Below are positions 16,639-24,679 of a DNA stretch of 64,000 nt, piece after piece. Origin of the DNA: JACCZR01 sp963844805 (GTDB taxonomy: Bacteria > Actinomycetota > Thermoleophilia > Solirubrobacterales > Thermoleophilaceae); contig CAWJPU010000001.1 in the NCBI GenBank assembly GCA_963844805.1, forward strand, positions 248,001 through 312,000, given 5' to 3'. Position 1 is the first letter of the stretch, and the number at the start of each line of letters is the position of its first letter. Made by a program: the position numbers and the translations under genes. The notes beneath the pieces were generated by a model. That model did not search any database. It was not told the origin of the DNA and saw nothing but the letters and a program-made list of their open reading frames with translations.

Positions 16639-17548
16639 GTGGGCCACGATCACGCTCACTCCCACGCGCCGACGGCGGGCGCCGACCGCCGGCCGATCGC
16701 GCTGGCGCTCGGGCTCGTGCTGGCCTTCATGGCCCTCGAGGTCGTGGCCGGAGTGCTCGCCTCCTCGCTCGCCCTCCTCTCCGACGCCGCCCACATGCTC
16801 ACCGACGCGGGGGCGCTGGCCCTCGCCCTGGTAGCCGCGCGCATCGCCGCCCGCCCGCCGCGCGGGCGCTACACCTTCGGGACCGGCCGTGCCGAGGTCC
16901 TCTCGGCGCAGGTCAACGGCGCCCTGCTGCTGGCCTTCGGCGTGCTGATCGGAGTCGACGCCGTGCGACGACTCGCCGACCCCGACGCCGTCGACGGCGG
17001 CGTCGTGCTCGCGGTGGGGGCCGGCGGGAGCCGTCGTCAACGTCGCGTGCGCGTGGCTGCTCGCCCGCTCGGAGCGCCGCAGCCTGAACGTCGAGGGCGC
17101 CCGCCAGCACGTGCTGGCCGACCTCTACGGCTCGGTCGGCGCGATGGTCGCGGGTGCCGCCGTGCTCGCGTTCGGCTTCGACCGCGCCGACCCCATCGCC
17201 GCGCTCGTGGTCTGCGCGCTGATGCTGCGCGGCTCGTGGATGCTGCTGCGCGACTCCGGCCGCGTGCTGCTGGAGGCGGCGCCGTCGGGCCTCGACCCCG
17301 ACGAGGTCGGCCGGGCCATCGCCGCCCAGAAGGGCGTGGTGGAGGTCCACGACCTCCATCTGTGGGAGGTGACCGCGGGCTTCCCGGCGCTGTCGGCCCA
17401 CCTGCTGGTGGGCTCCGGCGACGACTGCCACGCCCGCCGCCGCCAGGTGCGCGACATGCTGGGCGAGCGCTTCGGGGTCGAGCACGTGACCCTGCAGGTC
17501 GAGCACGAGCCCGCTCGGCGGCTGCTGGAGATCGAGGGACGCCCGTGA
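16639..17548 (+). CDS. Cation diffusion facilitator, zinc-type exporter (frameshifted)
   Basis: An approximately 303-residue CDF family efflux protein (six membrane helices plus cytoplasmic domain) that exports Zn2+ or similar ions against protons. The N-terminus is His-rich (GHDHAHSH). The paired metal-site motifs are HMLTD in helix 2 and HVLAD in helix 5 (H-x3-D twice), the Zn-preferring arrangement. The C-terminal domain includes EVHDLHLWEVT. An extra G at 17026-17028 splits VGAGG/AVVNVACAW; without it the frame is continuous. Its stop overlaps the start of the Fur/Zur gene (GTGA), so the two form an operon for zinc homeostasis. Confidence 0.85.
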
Positions 17549-17989
17549 GCGCGACCGACTGGGCCTCTCACACGCTTGCCCGGCTCGCCGATGACGGCTA
17601 TCGCTCGAGCGCCCCGCGCGCGGAGATCATCGACGCCCTCGCCGGCCTCGGCTGCAGCGTGAGCGCCGCGGACATCAGCTCCGAGCTCCAGCGCCGCGGC
17701 AGCTCGACCGGGCCGGCGAGCGTCTACCGCACGCTCGAGCTGCTGGAGCGGATGAAGCTCGTGCAGCGGGTCGACGTGGGCGAGGGCCTGGCCCGTTACG
17801 AGCCCGCCCTGCCGGGCGGCCACCATCACCACCACATCGTGTGCGACCGCTGCGGCGAAGGTCTCGACCTTCGAGGACGAGGGGCTGGAGGCCGCGATCC
17901 ATCGCCTCTCGCGCCGGGTCGACTACGCCATCGACGCCCACGACGTGACGCTGCGGGGGGAGTGCCCGCGTGCCGCGGGGAGGACGTGA
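17545..17989 (+). CDS. zur: Fur-family regulator, Zur-like (frameshifted)
   Basis: An approximately 148-residue Fur/Zur metalloregulator. The winged-helix part holds APRAEIIDALAGLGCSVSA and GPASVYRTLELLERMKLV. The metal-binding part has GGHHHHHIVCDRCG and then KVSTFEDEGLEAAI. An extra G near 17856 breaks CDRCG/KVSTFED. At the C-terminus the usual second C-x-x-C appears as CPRAAG; one missing C near 17970 would restore CPRCR, so the end is uncertain. The zinc exporter upstream and ZnuA-like protein downstream support Zur rather than iron Fur (inference). Confidence 0.75.
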
Positions 17990-18031
17990 CGCCGCAAGTT
18001 CTTCACGGGGATATCGTTCATGTAGGGGGTG

Positions 18032-18455
18032 ATGGTGCAGGGACGAGCAACTTTCGAGGTGCCCGGCGGTGCGAAGGCGCCGTCCCGGGCCCGGCAGATC
18101 GTCGGAGCCACGATCGGTTTCGTCCTGCCCGAGGAACGCGCCTACCAAGCGGGGCTGCTCGCCAGCGAGATCGTGAGCAACAGCGTCCTGCACGGGCGCG
18201 CGAGCGAGGACGACCGGATCGAGCTGGCGATGTCCTGGAACGCGGAGCACGTGAGGCTGGAGGTCACCGACGAGGGGCCCGGCTTCCAGATCTCCAACGA
18301 CCCCGGACCGCCCGGGCGGCTGGGGGCTGGCGCTGGTCGAGTCGATGAGCGACCGCTGGGGCATCGAGCGCGGCGATCGCACGCGCGTCTGGTTCGAGCT
18401 GGGCCGCGCCGAGGCCGCTCTAGGCCACGGGCCGGCAGCGGACGCGGCCGCCTGA
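18032..18455 (+). CDS. RsbW-like ATP-binding protein (anti-sigma/serine kinase type HATPase, frameshifted)
   Basis: An approximately 141-residue stand-alone HATPase_c_2 domain, as in anti-sigma-factor serine kinases of the RsbW/SpoIIAB group. The N-box is ASEIVSNSVLHG, the G1 box VTDEGPGF and the G2 box GGWGLALVESMSDRWG. The frame shifts at 18314-18316 (extra G in CCCGGGCGG), just before the G2 box; the corrected frame runs to TGA 18453, overlapping the convergent znuA end by 36 nt. GGGGG precedes the start cluster GTG-ATG-GTG at 18029-18037. No cognate sigma factor or anti-anti-sigma gene is adjacent. Confidence 0.7.
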
Positions 18456-19331
18456 CATGCCCTCCACCAGCCGCGCCGTGTTCACGGCCAGCGAGCCGAG
18501 GTAGGTCCCCGCCTCCGAGCCCGGGGGTCCCAGGGTGTCGGCCCACAGGCCCGGCCCCACGCGCACGCCGGCCTCGCGCGACACCGCCCGCTCCAGCCGC
18601 GGGTTCAACTTCGTCTCGGGGAAGATCGCCTCCACGCGCTGGGCGCGGATCTGGTCCACCAGCCGCTGGATGTCGCGCCCCGACGGCTGGGCCTGGGTGG
18701 ACAGCGAGGGGATCAGGGCGCCCACCACGTCGATCCCGTAGCGGCGGGCGTAGTAGCCGAAGGCGTCGTGGGTGGTGACCAGCTTGCGCTTGGCCGCGGG
18801 GACCCGGTCCACACAGGCGGCGATGGCCCGGTCCATGCGCCGCAGCCGGCCCGCGTAGGCGCGCGCGTTGCGGTCGTAGACGGCGCGGCCCGCCGGGTCG
18901 GCGGCGACCAGCGCGCGCTCGATCTCCCCCACCGCGCGAACGGAGTTGCGCGGGTCCTGCCACCAGTGCGGGTCGTCCCGGCGCGGCGGCGCGATCTCGT
19001 CGAACAGCGTCAGCCGCTCGCCCTCGAAGCCGGCGGTGGAGGCGAGGTCGCCCACCCAGTCGTCCAGCTCGCCGCCCGAGGCCACCACCACGTCGCCCTC
19101 GGCCAGCGCCCGCGCGTCGCTGGGGCGGGGCTCGAAGTCGTGTGCGTCGATCCCCGGGCGCAGGATCTGGGTGACCTCGGCCCGCCGCCCGCCCACCGCA
19201 CGCGCCATGTCGGCCACCTGCGGCGTCGTGGCGACGACCCGGATCGCCGGCTTCGGTCCGTCGTCGCCGTCGCCGCAACCGGCCAGCGCCAGCACCCCCG
19301 CCGCGCACACGATCCTGAGAATCGTTCGCAC
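18420..19331 (-). CDS. Metal ABC transporter substrate-binding lipoprotein, ZnuA-like
   Basis: A 303-residue cluster A-I metal-binding lipoprotein. The lipobox is ALAGCGD after a short signal peptide. The expected ligands are spread over the two lobes: GIDAHDFEP, DPHWWQDPRN, TTHDAFGYYARRYG and an acidic FPETKLNP. The His between DP and WW is a typical zinc ligand. No permease or ATPase gene follows in the window. A degenerate palindrome overlapping the GTG start resembles a Zur box. Together with the CDF exporter and Zur-like gene opposite, it forms a zinc homeostasis group. Confidence 0.85.
   Translation of the reverse strand: MRTILRIVCAAGVLALAGCGDGDDGPKPAIRVVATTPQVADMARAVGGRRAEVTQILRPGIDAHDFEPRPSDARALAEGDVVVASGGELDDWVGDLASTAGFEGERLTLFDEIAPPRRDDPHWWQDPRNSVRAVGEIERALVAADPAGRAVYDRNARAYAGRLRRMDRAIAACVDRVPAAKRKLVTTHDAFGYYARRYGIDVVGALIPSLSTQAQPSGRDIQRLVDQIRAQRVEAIFPETKLNPRLERAVSREAGVRVGPGLWADTLGPPGSEAGTYLGSLAVNTARLVEGMSGGRVRCRPVA
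19316..19330 (-). promoter_or_regulatory. Candidate Zur box over the znuA start
   Basis: On the minus strand TGCGAACGATTCTCA begins one base into the GTG start. It matches 10 of 15 positions of the actinobacterial Zur consensus TGAAAATCATTTTCA and is a 5/7 imperfect palindrome. A Zur-like gene lies 1.4 kb away. Confidence 0.35.
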
Positions 19332-19356
19332 TAAGCGGACTCTAGGGTGCCCGGTC

Positions 19357-20145
19357 GTGGCCGAGGCCTTCTTCACCCCGGACGGCGACCTGCTCGTGCC
19401 CACCGAGCTCACGCGTGGCCCGTGGGATCCGGGCTCCCAGCACGCCGGGCCGCCGGCCGCGGCGATCGCTCGGGCGCTGGAGCAGCACCCCGGCGGCGAG
19501 GGCAAGCAGGTGGGCAGGGTGACGTTCGAGATCCTTCGCCCGGTTCCGATCGCCCCGCTGCGGGTCGAGGTCAGCACGGTCAGGCCGGGACGCAGCGTCG
19601 AGCTGCTGGAGGCGCGGCTCAGCGACCCCGGGGGCACGGAGCTGGTGCGCGCCTCCTCGTGGCGGCTGGTGACCGGCGAGGTGGACCTCGGGGGCGGCGC
19701 AACCGGCGAGCCGCCTCCGCCGGGGCCCGACCAGGCCGAGGAGAAGCCGTTCTTCCCCACCGGGGAAGCGGTCGGCTACCACACGGCCATGGAGTACCGC
19801 TTCCTCTCGGGCGGCTTCCTCGAGATGGGGCCGGCGACGGTCTGGATGCGGATGCGGGTCCCGCTGGTCGAGGGCGAGGAGCCCACGCCGCTGCAGCGCG
19901 TGCTCGTGGCCGCCGACTCCGGCAACGGGGTGAGCGCCGCGCTGGACTGGCGGCGCTTCCTGTTCATCAACACCGACCTCAGCGTGCACCTGCACCGGCT
20001 GCCCGCCGGGGAGTGGGTGTGCCTGGACGCGATCACCCGGCCCGAGCCCAACGGCGTCGGGCTGTCGGACACCGCGCTGTTCGACGAGCGCGGACCCATC
20101 GGACGTGCGTCCCAAACGCTTTTCGTACGCGAGAGGGTGCCGTAG
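19357..20145 (+). CDS. Acyl-CoA thioesterase family protein
   Basis: A 262-residue double-hotdog protein resembling TesB-type/4HBT_3 thioesterases that hydrolyse acyl-CoA. The N-terminal hotdog includes RGPWDPGSQHAGPPAAAIARA and the C-terminal half ends with DTALFDERGPIGRASQTLFV, characteristic of this group. Start GTG 19357. It is divergent from the ZnuA-like gene with only 25 nt between start codons, so promoters must overlap. The true acyl substrate is not evident. Confidence 0.8.
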   Translation: MAEAFFTPDGDLLVPTELTRGPWDPGSQHAGPPAAAIARALEQHPGGEGKQVGRVTFEILRPVPIAPLRVEVSTVRPGRSVELLEARLSDPGGTELVRASSWRLVTGEVDLGGGATGEPPPPGPDQAEEKPFFPTGEAVGYHTAMEYRFLSGGFLEMGPATVWMRMRVPLVEGEEPTPLQRVLVAADSGNGVSAALDWRRFLFINTDLSVHLHRLPAGEWVCLDAITRPEPNGVGLSDTALFDERGPIGRASQTLFVRERVP

Positions 20146-20180
20146 GGTGGGCCGCGGACCCGCGATCGAGGAGGTAGGGC

Positions 20181-20585
20181 ATGGGACTGTTCAAGGGCAT
20201 GAAGGACATGCAGAAGCAGGCACAGGACGCCATGGGCCAGCAGCAGGGCATGGGCCAGCAGCAGGGCATGGGCCAGCAGGCCGGGATGGGCGGTGACATG
20301 GCCGCGCAGGCCGCCTACGCGCAGACCGCGCAGAAGCTGTACGCCTCGGGCATCGAGGCGCCCGCCGTGGTGCACTCCATCCGCCCCACGGGGCAGACCG
20401 ACGTGGGCGGCGGCCAGCAGACCGAGTTCGAGGTGTCGATCCGCCCGGACGGCGGCGAGCCCTACCAGACCACGATCTCCCAGTCGATGCTGCCGGCCCA
20501 GCTGGAGGAGATCTCCGAGGGGGCGTCGATCACCGTGCGCTACGACCCGGACTCCCCCACCACCGCGCTCATCTACGGCTGGTAG
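20181..20585 (+). CDS. Hypothetical protein with Met/Gln/Gly-rich tandem repeat
   Basis: A 134-residue protein starting MGLFKGMKDMQKQAQ. Residues 18-36 are three copies of MGQQQG-type repeats encoded by an 18-nt tandem. A compact beta-rich domain follows (APAVVHSIRPTG, EFEVSIRPDGG ... ITVRYDPDSPT), similar to a domain found in actinobacterial SHOCT-type small proteins. The N-terminal six residues are the same as in the next gene, which follows after 4 nt, so the two are an operon of related proteins. Function unknown. Confidence 0.75.
   Translation: MGLFKGMKDMQKQAQDAMGQQQGMGQQQGMGQQAGMGGDMAAQAAYAQTAQKLYASGIEAPAVVHSIRPTGQTDVGGGQQTEFEVSIRPDGGEPYQTTISQSMLPAQLEEISEGASITVRYDPDSPTTALIYGW
20232..20285 (+). 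repeat. 18-nt coding tandem repeat, three copies
   Basis: The unit ATGGGCCAGCAGCAGGGC occurs twice in perfect tandem, followed by a third copy with three changes. It encodes the Met-Gly-Gln-Gln-Gln-Gly stretch of the surrounding gene and may vary in copy number between strains. Confidence 0.8.
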
Positions 20586-20589
20586 CGCG

Positions 20590-21177
20590 ATGGGACTGTT
20601 CAAGGGAATTCGGGACGTCAAGCGGATGTCGGACCACCACGGCGGCATGCCGTCGGTCCGGCAGTCGTTCAAGGACATCGGAGCGCTCGCCGACGACCGC
20701 GGCGAGCACGAGGTGCTGGAGAAGGGCTACCCGGCCAAGGGCGTGGCGAAGGGCTTCGCCGAGCCGGTGCCCGGCGACCGCTTCGCGATGCAGATCCCGA
20801 TCGAGGTGCACCCGCCCAACGGCACGCCGTACACCGTGAACTACGTGTTCCCCACCACTCGCATGAAGGCGGCGGTGACGGTGGGCATGGAGATCCCGGT
20901 CAAGGTGCACCCCGACGACCCCAACCGGATCGCGGTGCAGTGGGACGCCCAGCAGGCGTCGATCGCCGCCGCGGGCGGCGACCAGGCCGCGGTGATGCAG
21001 GGCATGCAGGGCACCTACGGCAACGCCGCCGACCAGGCCTACCGCCAGGCCCGCGAGCAGCAGAAGGCCGAGGACCCGGCCGAGAAGATCAAGAAGCTCG
21101 GGCAGATGAAGGACTCCGGCCTGATCACCCAGGAGGAGTTCGACGCCAAGAAGGCGGAGATCCTCGCCGAGATGTAG
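20590..21177 (+). CDS. SHOCT-domain hypothetical protein
   Basis: A 195-residue protein starting MGLFKGIRDVKRM. A middle beta-rich domain (FAMQIPIEVHPPNG, VGMEIPVKVHPDDPNRIAVQWD) parallels the domain of the preceding gene, so the two are paralogs. The C-terminus is a SHOCT motif: AEKIKKLGQMKDSGLITQEE followed by FDAKKAEILAEM, a short oligomerisation module often at the end of actinobacterial membrane or nucleic-acid-associated proteins. It starts 4 nt after the preceding stop. Function unknown. Confidence 0.8.
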   Translation: MGLFKGIRDVKRMSDHHGGMPSVRQSFKDIGALADDRGEHEVLEKGYPAKGVAKGFAEPVPGDRFAMQIPIEVHPPNGTPYTVNYVFPTTRMKAAVTVGMEIPVKVHPDDPNRIAVQWDAQQASIAAAGGDQAAVMQGMQGTYGNAADQAYRQAREQQKAEDPAEKIKKLGQMKDSGLITQEEFDAKKAEILAEM

Positions 21178-21186
21178 TGCTCGGCG

Positions 21187-21552
21187 CTAGGCGCCGACGC
21201 GCAGGCCGTGCGTCCCACCCTGCGCGTCGGCCAACTGGCCCAGCGCCGCGCGGGTGTCCGGGTCGACCTTGCCCACGATCGTCACGCGCGTGTGGCCGGT
21301 GCCGGAGTCGTCGAAGCGCACCGTGAGCGTGTACAGGCTCTGCGAGAACTTGCGCAGCAGGAAGCCGACCCCCGACAGGAAGTTGAGATAGGCGGGCCAG
21401 TCGTAGTAGCGCCTCTCGTAGGAGAGGCCGTTGAACGACTCGTCGACCAGCTCGAAGCCCTTCAGCGCCTCTGGCGGCTGCGACCGCCAGCGGAACATGG
21501 CTTGGTCGGGCGGTCCGTGGGTAAGGAAGTGGAGCTCGAGCTCATCGGCCAT
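21187..21552 (-). CDS. Hypothetical protein
   Basis: A 121-residue soluble alpha/beta protein starting MADELELHFLTHG, rich in aromatic residues (YERRYYDWPAYLNFLSGVGF). Its last strands (LYTLTVRFDDSGTGHTRVTI) look like an edge of a beta sheet. I recognise no family. It is convergent with the SHOCT gene and divergent from the glycosyltransferase gene; its start lies 72 nt from that gene's start. Confidence 0.6.
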   Translation of the reverse strand: MADELELHFLTHGPPDQAMFRWRSQPPEALKGFELVDESFNGLSYERRYYDWPAYLNFLSGVGFLLRKFSQSLYTLTVRFDDSGTGHTRVTIVGKVDPDTRAALGQLADAQGGTHGLRVGA

Positions 21553-21623
21553 GAGCAGCGACAGTAACCGGACATCCAAGCTCGCGCGCGTGCGGGGAGG
21601 AACGGCGGGTCGCGTGGGGTCTG

Positions 21624-23045
21624 GTGGCGATCCTCGCCGCCGGATTGGTGCTGCGGCTGTTGCTGGTTTTGGCCTGGAAGCCCGCCTTCTTCGGCTGGCC
21701 CGACGCCGCCAGCTACGTCGGCGTCTCCCAGAGCGGCGACTTCTTCCGCAACGAGCTGCGGCCGGCGGGCTACCCGCTGGTCCTGCGGGCGATGAACGAG
21801 CTATCCCCCACGCTGCTGTTCGTCGTGCTGGTCCACCACCTGCTCGGCCTGGCCTCGGCGGCGATCATGTACTTCACCGTCCTGCGCACCGGGATCTCAC
21901 GCCGGCTGGCGCTCCTGCCCGCGGCGGTCATGGCGCTCGCCGCGCCGGTGTTCTTCATGGAGCACTCGGCCAACAGCGAGGCCGTGTTCGTGTTCCTGAT
22001 CTCGCTCGCGCTGTACTGCGGCGTGCGCACCACCGAGGGCACGGGCCTGTGGTGGCCGGCGCTGGGCGGCCTCGCCCTCGCCACCGCGGCGAGCGTGCGC
22101 GTGGTCGCGCTGCCGATCCTCATCCTCGGCGCCGTCTGGCTGGTCTTCGCGGTGCCCGGCGCACCGTGGCGCCGGCGGGCGGCGGTCACGGCGATGGGGG
22201 TGCTCGGGGCGTTGGCGCTGCTCGTTCCCTACTACGCGGTCGAGTACGCCGCCGAAGGGCGCACCGGTCTGAGCCGCAACGGCGTGTGGAACATCTACGG
22301 GCGCGTGGCGCCGTTCGCCGACTGCTCGAAGTTCACCCCGCCCAAGGGCACCGAGCTGCTGTGCGAGGACGTGCCGCGGCCCAAGCGCCCCTACACGAAC
22401 CAGTACACCTTCAACTGGTACTACTCGCCGGCCATCCGCTACTTCGGCGACCCGCACACGGCGGGCGCCAGGCGGACGGCGGCGGTGGAGGCGTTCACCT
22501 GGGAGGTGGTGACCCACCAGCCGCTGGACTACCTGGAGGAGGTCGGCGGAGCGACCCTGCGCTACATCGCGCCCGAGAGCTTCCGGGGCTACGGCGGCGG
22601 CTACAGCTGGCACGACCTGGTCCACCACCAGGTGCTGTTCAACTCGACCTACAACCCGCTCGGCCTGCGCGACGCCCGGCCGCACTACACCGACGCGCGC
22701 CGCTTCAGCGTCGACCGCAACCTCATCACCGTCCTGCGCACCTACGAGTCCGCGACGCGGCTCCAGGGGCCCGTGTTCGTCTTGATGGCGCTGCTGACGT
22801 TCGCCGCGCCGTTCCTGACGTCGGGCCGCGCACGCTCGGCGGCGATCCTGTTCGGGATCTCGGCGTGGCTGATGCTGGTCGTCCCGGTCGCGACGGTGGA
22901 GTTCAGCGCGCGCACCGCGGTGCCGGCGCTGGGGCCGTTCGTGGCGGCGGCGGCGATCGGGGCCCAGGGGGCGCTGACCGCGTTCGCCCGCCGGCGGCGG
23001 CGAAGCCTCGCGGGAACGCCGCCCGCGAGGCCCGCCGAGGCCTAG
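21624..23045 (+). CDS. Polytopic membrane glycosyltransferase-like protein (GT39/GT83 type)
   Basis: A 473-residue integral membrane protein with about ten helices. The N-terminal pattern is that of dolichyl/polyprenyl-phosphate-sugar mannosyltransferases: a first helix (AILAAGLVLRLLLVLAW), then the extracytoplasmic acidic motif FFGWPDAASY, then ELRPAGYPLVLR. Later comes a large outside loop with DCSKFTPPKGTELLC, probably a disulfide loop. Such enzymes move sugars from lipid carriers onto proteins or lipids outside the membrane. The GTG at 21624 has no good Shine-Dalgarno; sequence just upstream (RRVAWGL) also looks coding, so the start is uncertain. Confidence 0.75.
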   Translation: MAILAAGLVLRLLLVLAWKPAFFGWPDAASYVGVSQSGDFFRNELRPAGYPLVLRAMNELSPTLLFVVLVHHLLGLASAAIMYFTVLRTGISRRLALLPAAVMALAAPVFFMEHSANSEAVFVFLISLALYCGVRTTEGTGLWWPALGGLALATAASVRVVALPILILGAVWLVFAVPGAPWRRRAAVTAMGVLGALALLVPYYAVEYAAEGRTGLSRNGVWNIYGRVAPFADCSKFTPPKGTELLCEDVPRPKRPYTNQYTFNWYYSPAIRYFGDPHTAGARRTAAVEAFTWEVVTHQPLDYLEEVGGATLRYIAPESFRGYGGGYSWHDLVHHQVLFNSTYNPLGLRDARPHYTDARRFSVDRNLITVLRTYESATRLQGPVFVLMALLTFAAPFLTSGRARSAAILFGISAWLMLVVPVATVEFSARTAVPALGPFVAAAAIGAQGALTAFARRRRRSLAGTPPARPAEA

Positions 23046-23049
23046 TCGC

Positions 23050-23602
23050 TCAGCACTGAGCGGCGACGACGAGCTTCGAGCCGCCCTCGGACTTGGAGCA
23101 CGGCGTCCTCGCCCTTGGTCGCCTTCCCGCACGGCGGCACGACGACGGTGGTCCCGTCGCCGCCCTGCTGGAGGACGAGCTGCGACTTGGCGACCACGCC
23201 GTCGGACTCGAACGCGCCGTCGGTCTCGTTCGCCGCCGGCGCGTTCTCCACGACGAAGGCCGACGAGGGGATGTTCCCCGCCGCGTTGACCGCCCCCGTG
23301 CCGGGCTGGCAGTGGGGGACCATCACCGTCCGCACGTCCTCGCCCGCGTTGAGCTCGAACGTGGTCGCCCCCGGGGTGGCCTTGTCCTTCTCGGCGTCGG
23401 CCGTCGTCTGCTCCACCGGCGTGTTGCAGGGCGGGATGACCACCTTGTGCTTCTCGTCGGCGGGCACAACCAGCGCGCGGGCGCTCTCGGGCAGCTCGCC
23501 CACGCTCTTGGGCTCCTCGGGACCCTTGCCGAGCATGACGGCCCCGATGCCCAGCGCGACGATCAGGACGCCGCCGACGATCCACGGGATCTTGTTCTTC
23601 AC
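23050..23602 (-). CDS. Membrane-anchored PPC-repeat protein (frameshift near 3' end)
   Basis: An approximately 184-residue protein with one N-terminal anchor (IPWIVGGVLIVALGIGAVML). Outside the membrane it carries four units of about 17 residues that end in Cys: LVVPADEKHKVVIPPC, FELNAGEDVRTVMVPHC, LVLQQGGDGTTVVVPPC and, after correcting one extra base at 23095-23096, LKSEGGSKLVVAAQC. The uncorrected frame ends in Arg-rich noise, so the correction is convincing. It starts with GTG directly after the stop of the preceding lipoprotein that has the same repeat, so the two are co-expressed partners. No known family was recognised. Confidence 0.75.
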
Positions 23603-24211
23603 TTAGCCGCCGCTGCTGCTGCTCGAGGCGGACACCCGGCAGGGCGGCGCCACCACCGAGGTCTTGTTGCGCTCGGCGGGCAGGGCAGTGTTGGTCCCGC
23701 CGCCGGTGGCCGCGGTGCCGCTGCTGCCGCCCGACCCGGTCTGCACCACGCACGGCGGCACGATGATCCGGGTGATGTTGCTGCCCTTGGGGAGCAACAG
23801 CTGGTTCTGTGGCTGCCCGCCGCTCTGCTGCGCGGCCCCCTGGGGGGACTCGGTCCCGCCCGGGCTGAGCAGCACGGTGCTGGCGCGGCCGGCGGTCTTG
23901 GCGCCCTGGATGCAGGGCTGCACGGCGACGGTCTGGTCGAGGGCGCTCTTGGGCACCACGACCTCGTTGGAGCCGGGAGGAGCGTCGGTGGTGTCCTGAT
24001 CGATCTCCGCGGCGCTGCAAGGAGGAATGATCACCCTCAGGTTCTCGCCCTGCTTGGGCACGACCACGGTGCGCACACCGGGCGCCATCAGCGCCATGGC
24101 CGTCGGGTCCGGCGGGGGCTGCTGCTCGGACGAGGAGCCTCCGCCACATGCACTCAATCCGAGGGTCACGAGGCCGCACGCGGCCGCGGCCACCTTCTTG
24201 TCCACCTTCAA
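23603..24211 (-). CDS. PPC-repeat lipoprotein
   Basis: A 202-residue lipoprotein (lipobox LGLSACGG). Its mature part holds four Cys-ended units of 16-17 residues: VVVPKQGENLRVIIPPC, VVVPKSALDQTVAVQPC, LLLPKGSNITRIIVPPC and ALPAERNKTSVVAPPC. They are separated by Ser/Gly/Gln-rich linkers. Each unit is a hydrophobic triplet, Pro and Lys/Ala, six to seven variable residues, a second hydrophobic triplet, then usually Pro-Pro-Cys. It is followed without gap by a second protein built from the same unit. Function unknown; the single Cys per unit suggests disulfides or metal/haem binding (inference). Confidence 0.75.
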   Translation of the reverse strand: MKVDKKVAAAACGLVTLGLSACGGGSSSEQQPPPDPTAMALMAPGVRTVVVPKQGENLRVIIPPCSAAEIDQDTTDAPPGSNEVVVPKSALDQTVAVQPCIQGAKTAGRASTVLLSPGGTESPQGAAQQSGGQPQNQLLLPKGSNITRIIVPPCVVQTGSGGSSGTAATGGGTNTALPAERNKTSVVAPPCRVSASSSSSGG

Positions 24212-24250
24212 GCTCTTCCTCCCGTTGCGTCGTTCACTTAGAGCCCTATA

Positions 24251-24324
24251 TCGGGGCGACTGGATTTGAACCAGCGACCGCTCGGCCCCCAGCCGAGTGC
24301 GCTACCAGACTGCGCCACGCCCCG
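24251..24324 (-). tRNA. tRNA-Pro (GGG)
   Basis: 74 nt on the minus strand. The acceptor CGGGGCG pairs with CGCCCCG, discriminator A. The anticodon stem CTCGG/CCGAG encloses CTGGGGG (anticodon GGG). The T arm reads GGTTCAAATCC. CCA is not encoded. Confidence 0.95.
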
Positions 24325-24335
24325 TGGTGATGCAG

Positions 24336-24406
24336 AGCGGGCGACGGGAATCGAACCCGTACTAAGAGCTTGGAAGGCTCTTGTGCAGCCGTTACACCAC
24401 GCCCGC
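24336..24406 (-). tRNA. tRNA-Gly (TCC)
   Basis: 71 nt on the minus strand, 11 nt upstream of tRNA-Pro. The acceptor GCGGGCG pairs with CGCCCGC. The anticodon stem AGAGC/GCTCT encloses CTTCCAA (anticodon TCC). The T arm reads GGTTCGATTCC. The two tRNAs are probably one transcript. Confidence 0.95.
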
Positions 24407-24421
24407 GGTGCCGCAGTCATG

Positions 24422-24679
24422 TTAGCCCGGGGCCTCCCGGGGATGACTCTCGGGCGCCAGCCGCTGGCCGAGCACGACCCCGAGCACGGTGACCGCCAGC
24501 GCGACGACCAGCCGGATCAGTATCGAGACCGACGGACCATCCTTGAGCGCGGCCGCCAAGGCCATGATCAGGGGGAACGCGAGCGGGATCCACATCAGCG
24601 GCGGCCCCAGTGCGTAGCCGAAGGCCAACCCCGCAAGGAAGAAAAGTGTCACCGAGATGACTACTGCCACCGCCGACAT
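24422..24679 (-). CDS. Small membrane protein (85 aa)
   Basis: An 85-residue protein with three predicted hydrophobic segments: AVVISVTLFFLAGLAFGYAL, PLAFPLIMALAAAL and ILIRLVVALAVTVLGVVLG. The tail is short and charged. No family was recognised. It sits between the tRNA pair and the divergent glycosyltransferase gene, with which its start codon overlaps. Confidence 0.6.
   Translation of the reverse strand: MSAVAVVISVTLFFLAGLAFGYALGPPLMWIPLAFPLIMALAAALKDGPSVSILIRLVVALAVTVLGVVLGQRLAPESHPREAPG

Noticed and set aside
21897..24179. Very long minus-strand open frame across the glycosyltransferase and PPC genes
   Set aside because: Arg/Asp/His-rich with no motif; it arises from GC bias opposite and in shifted frames of genuine genes.
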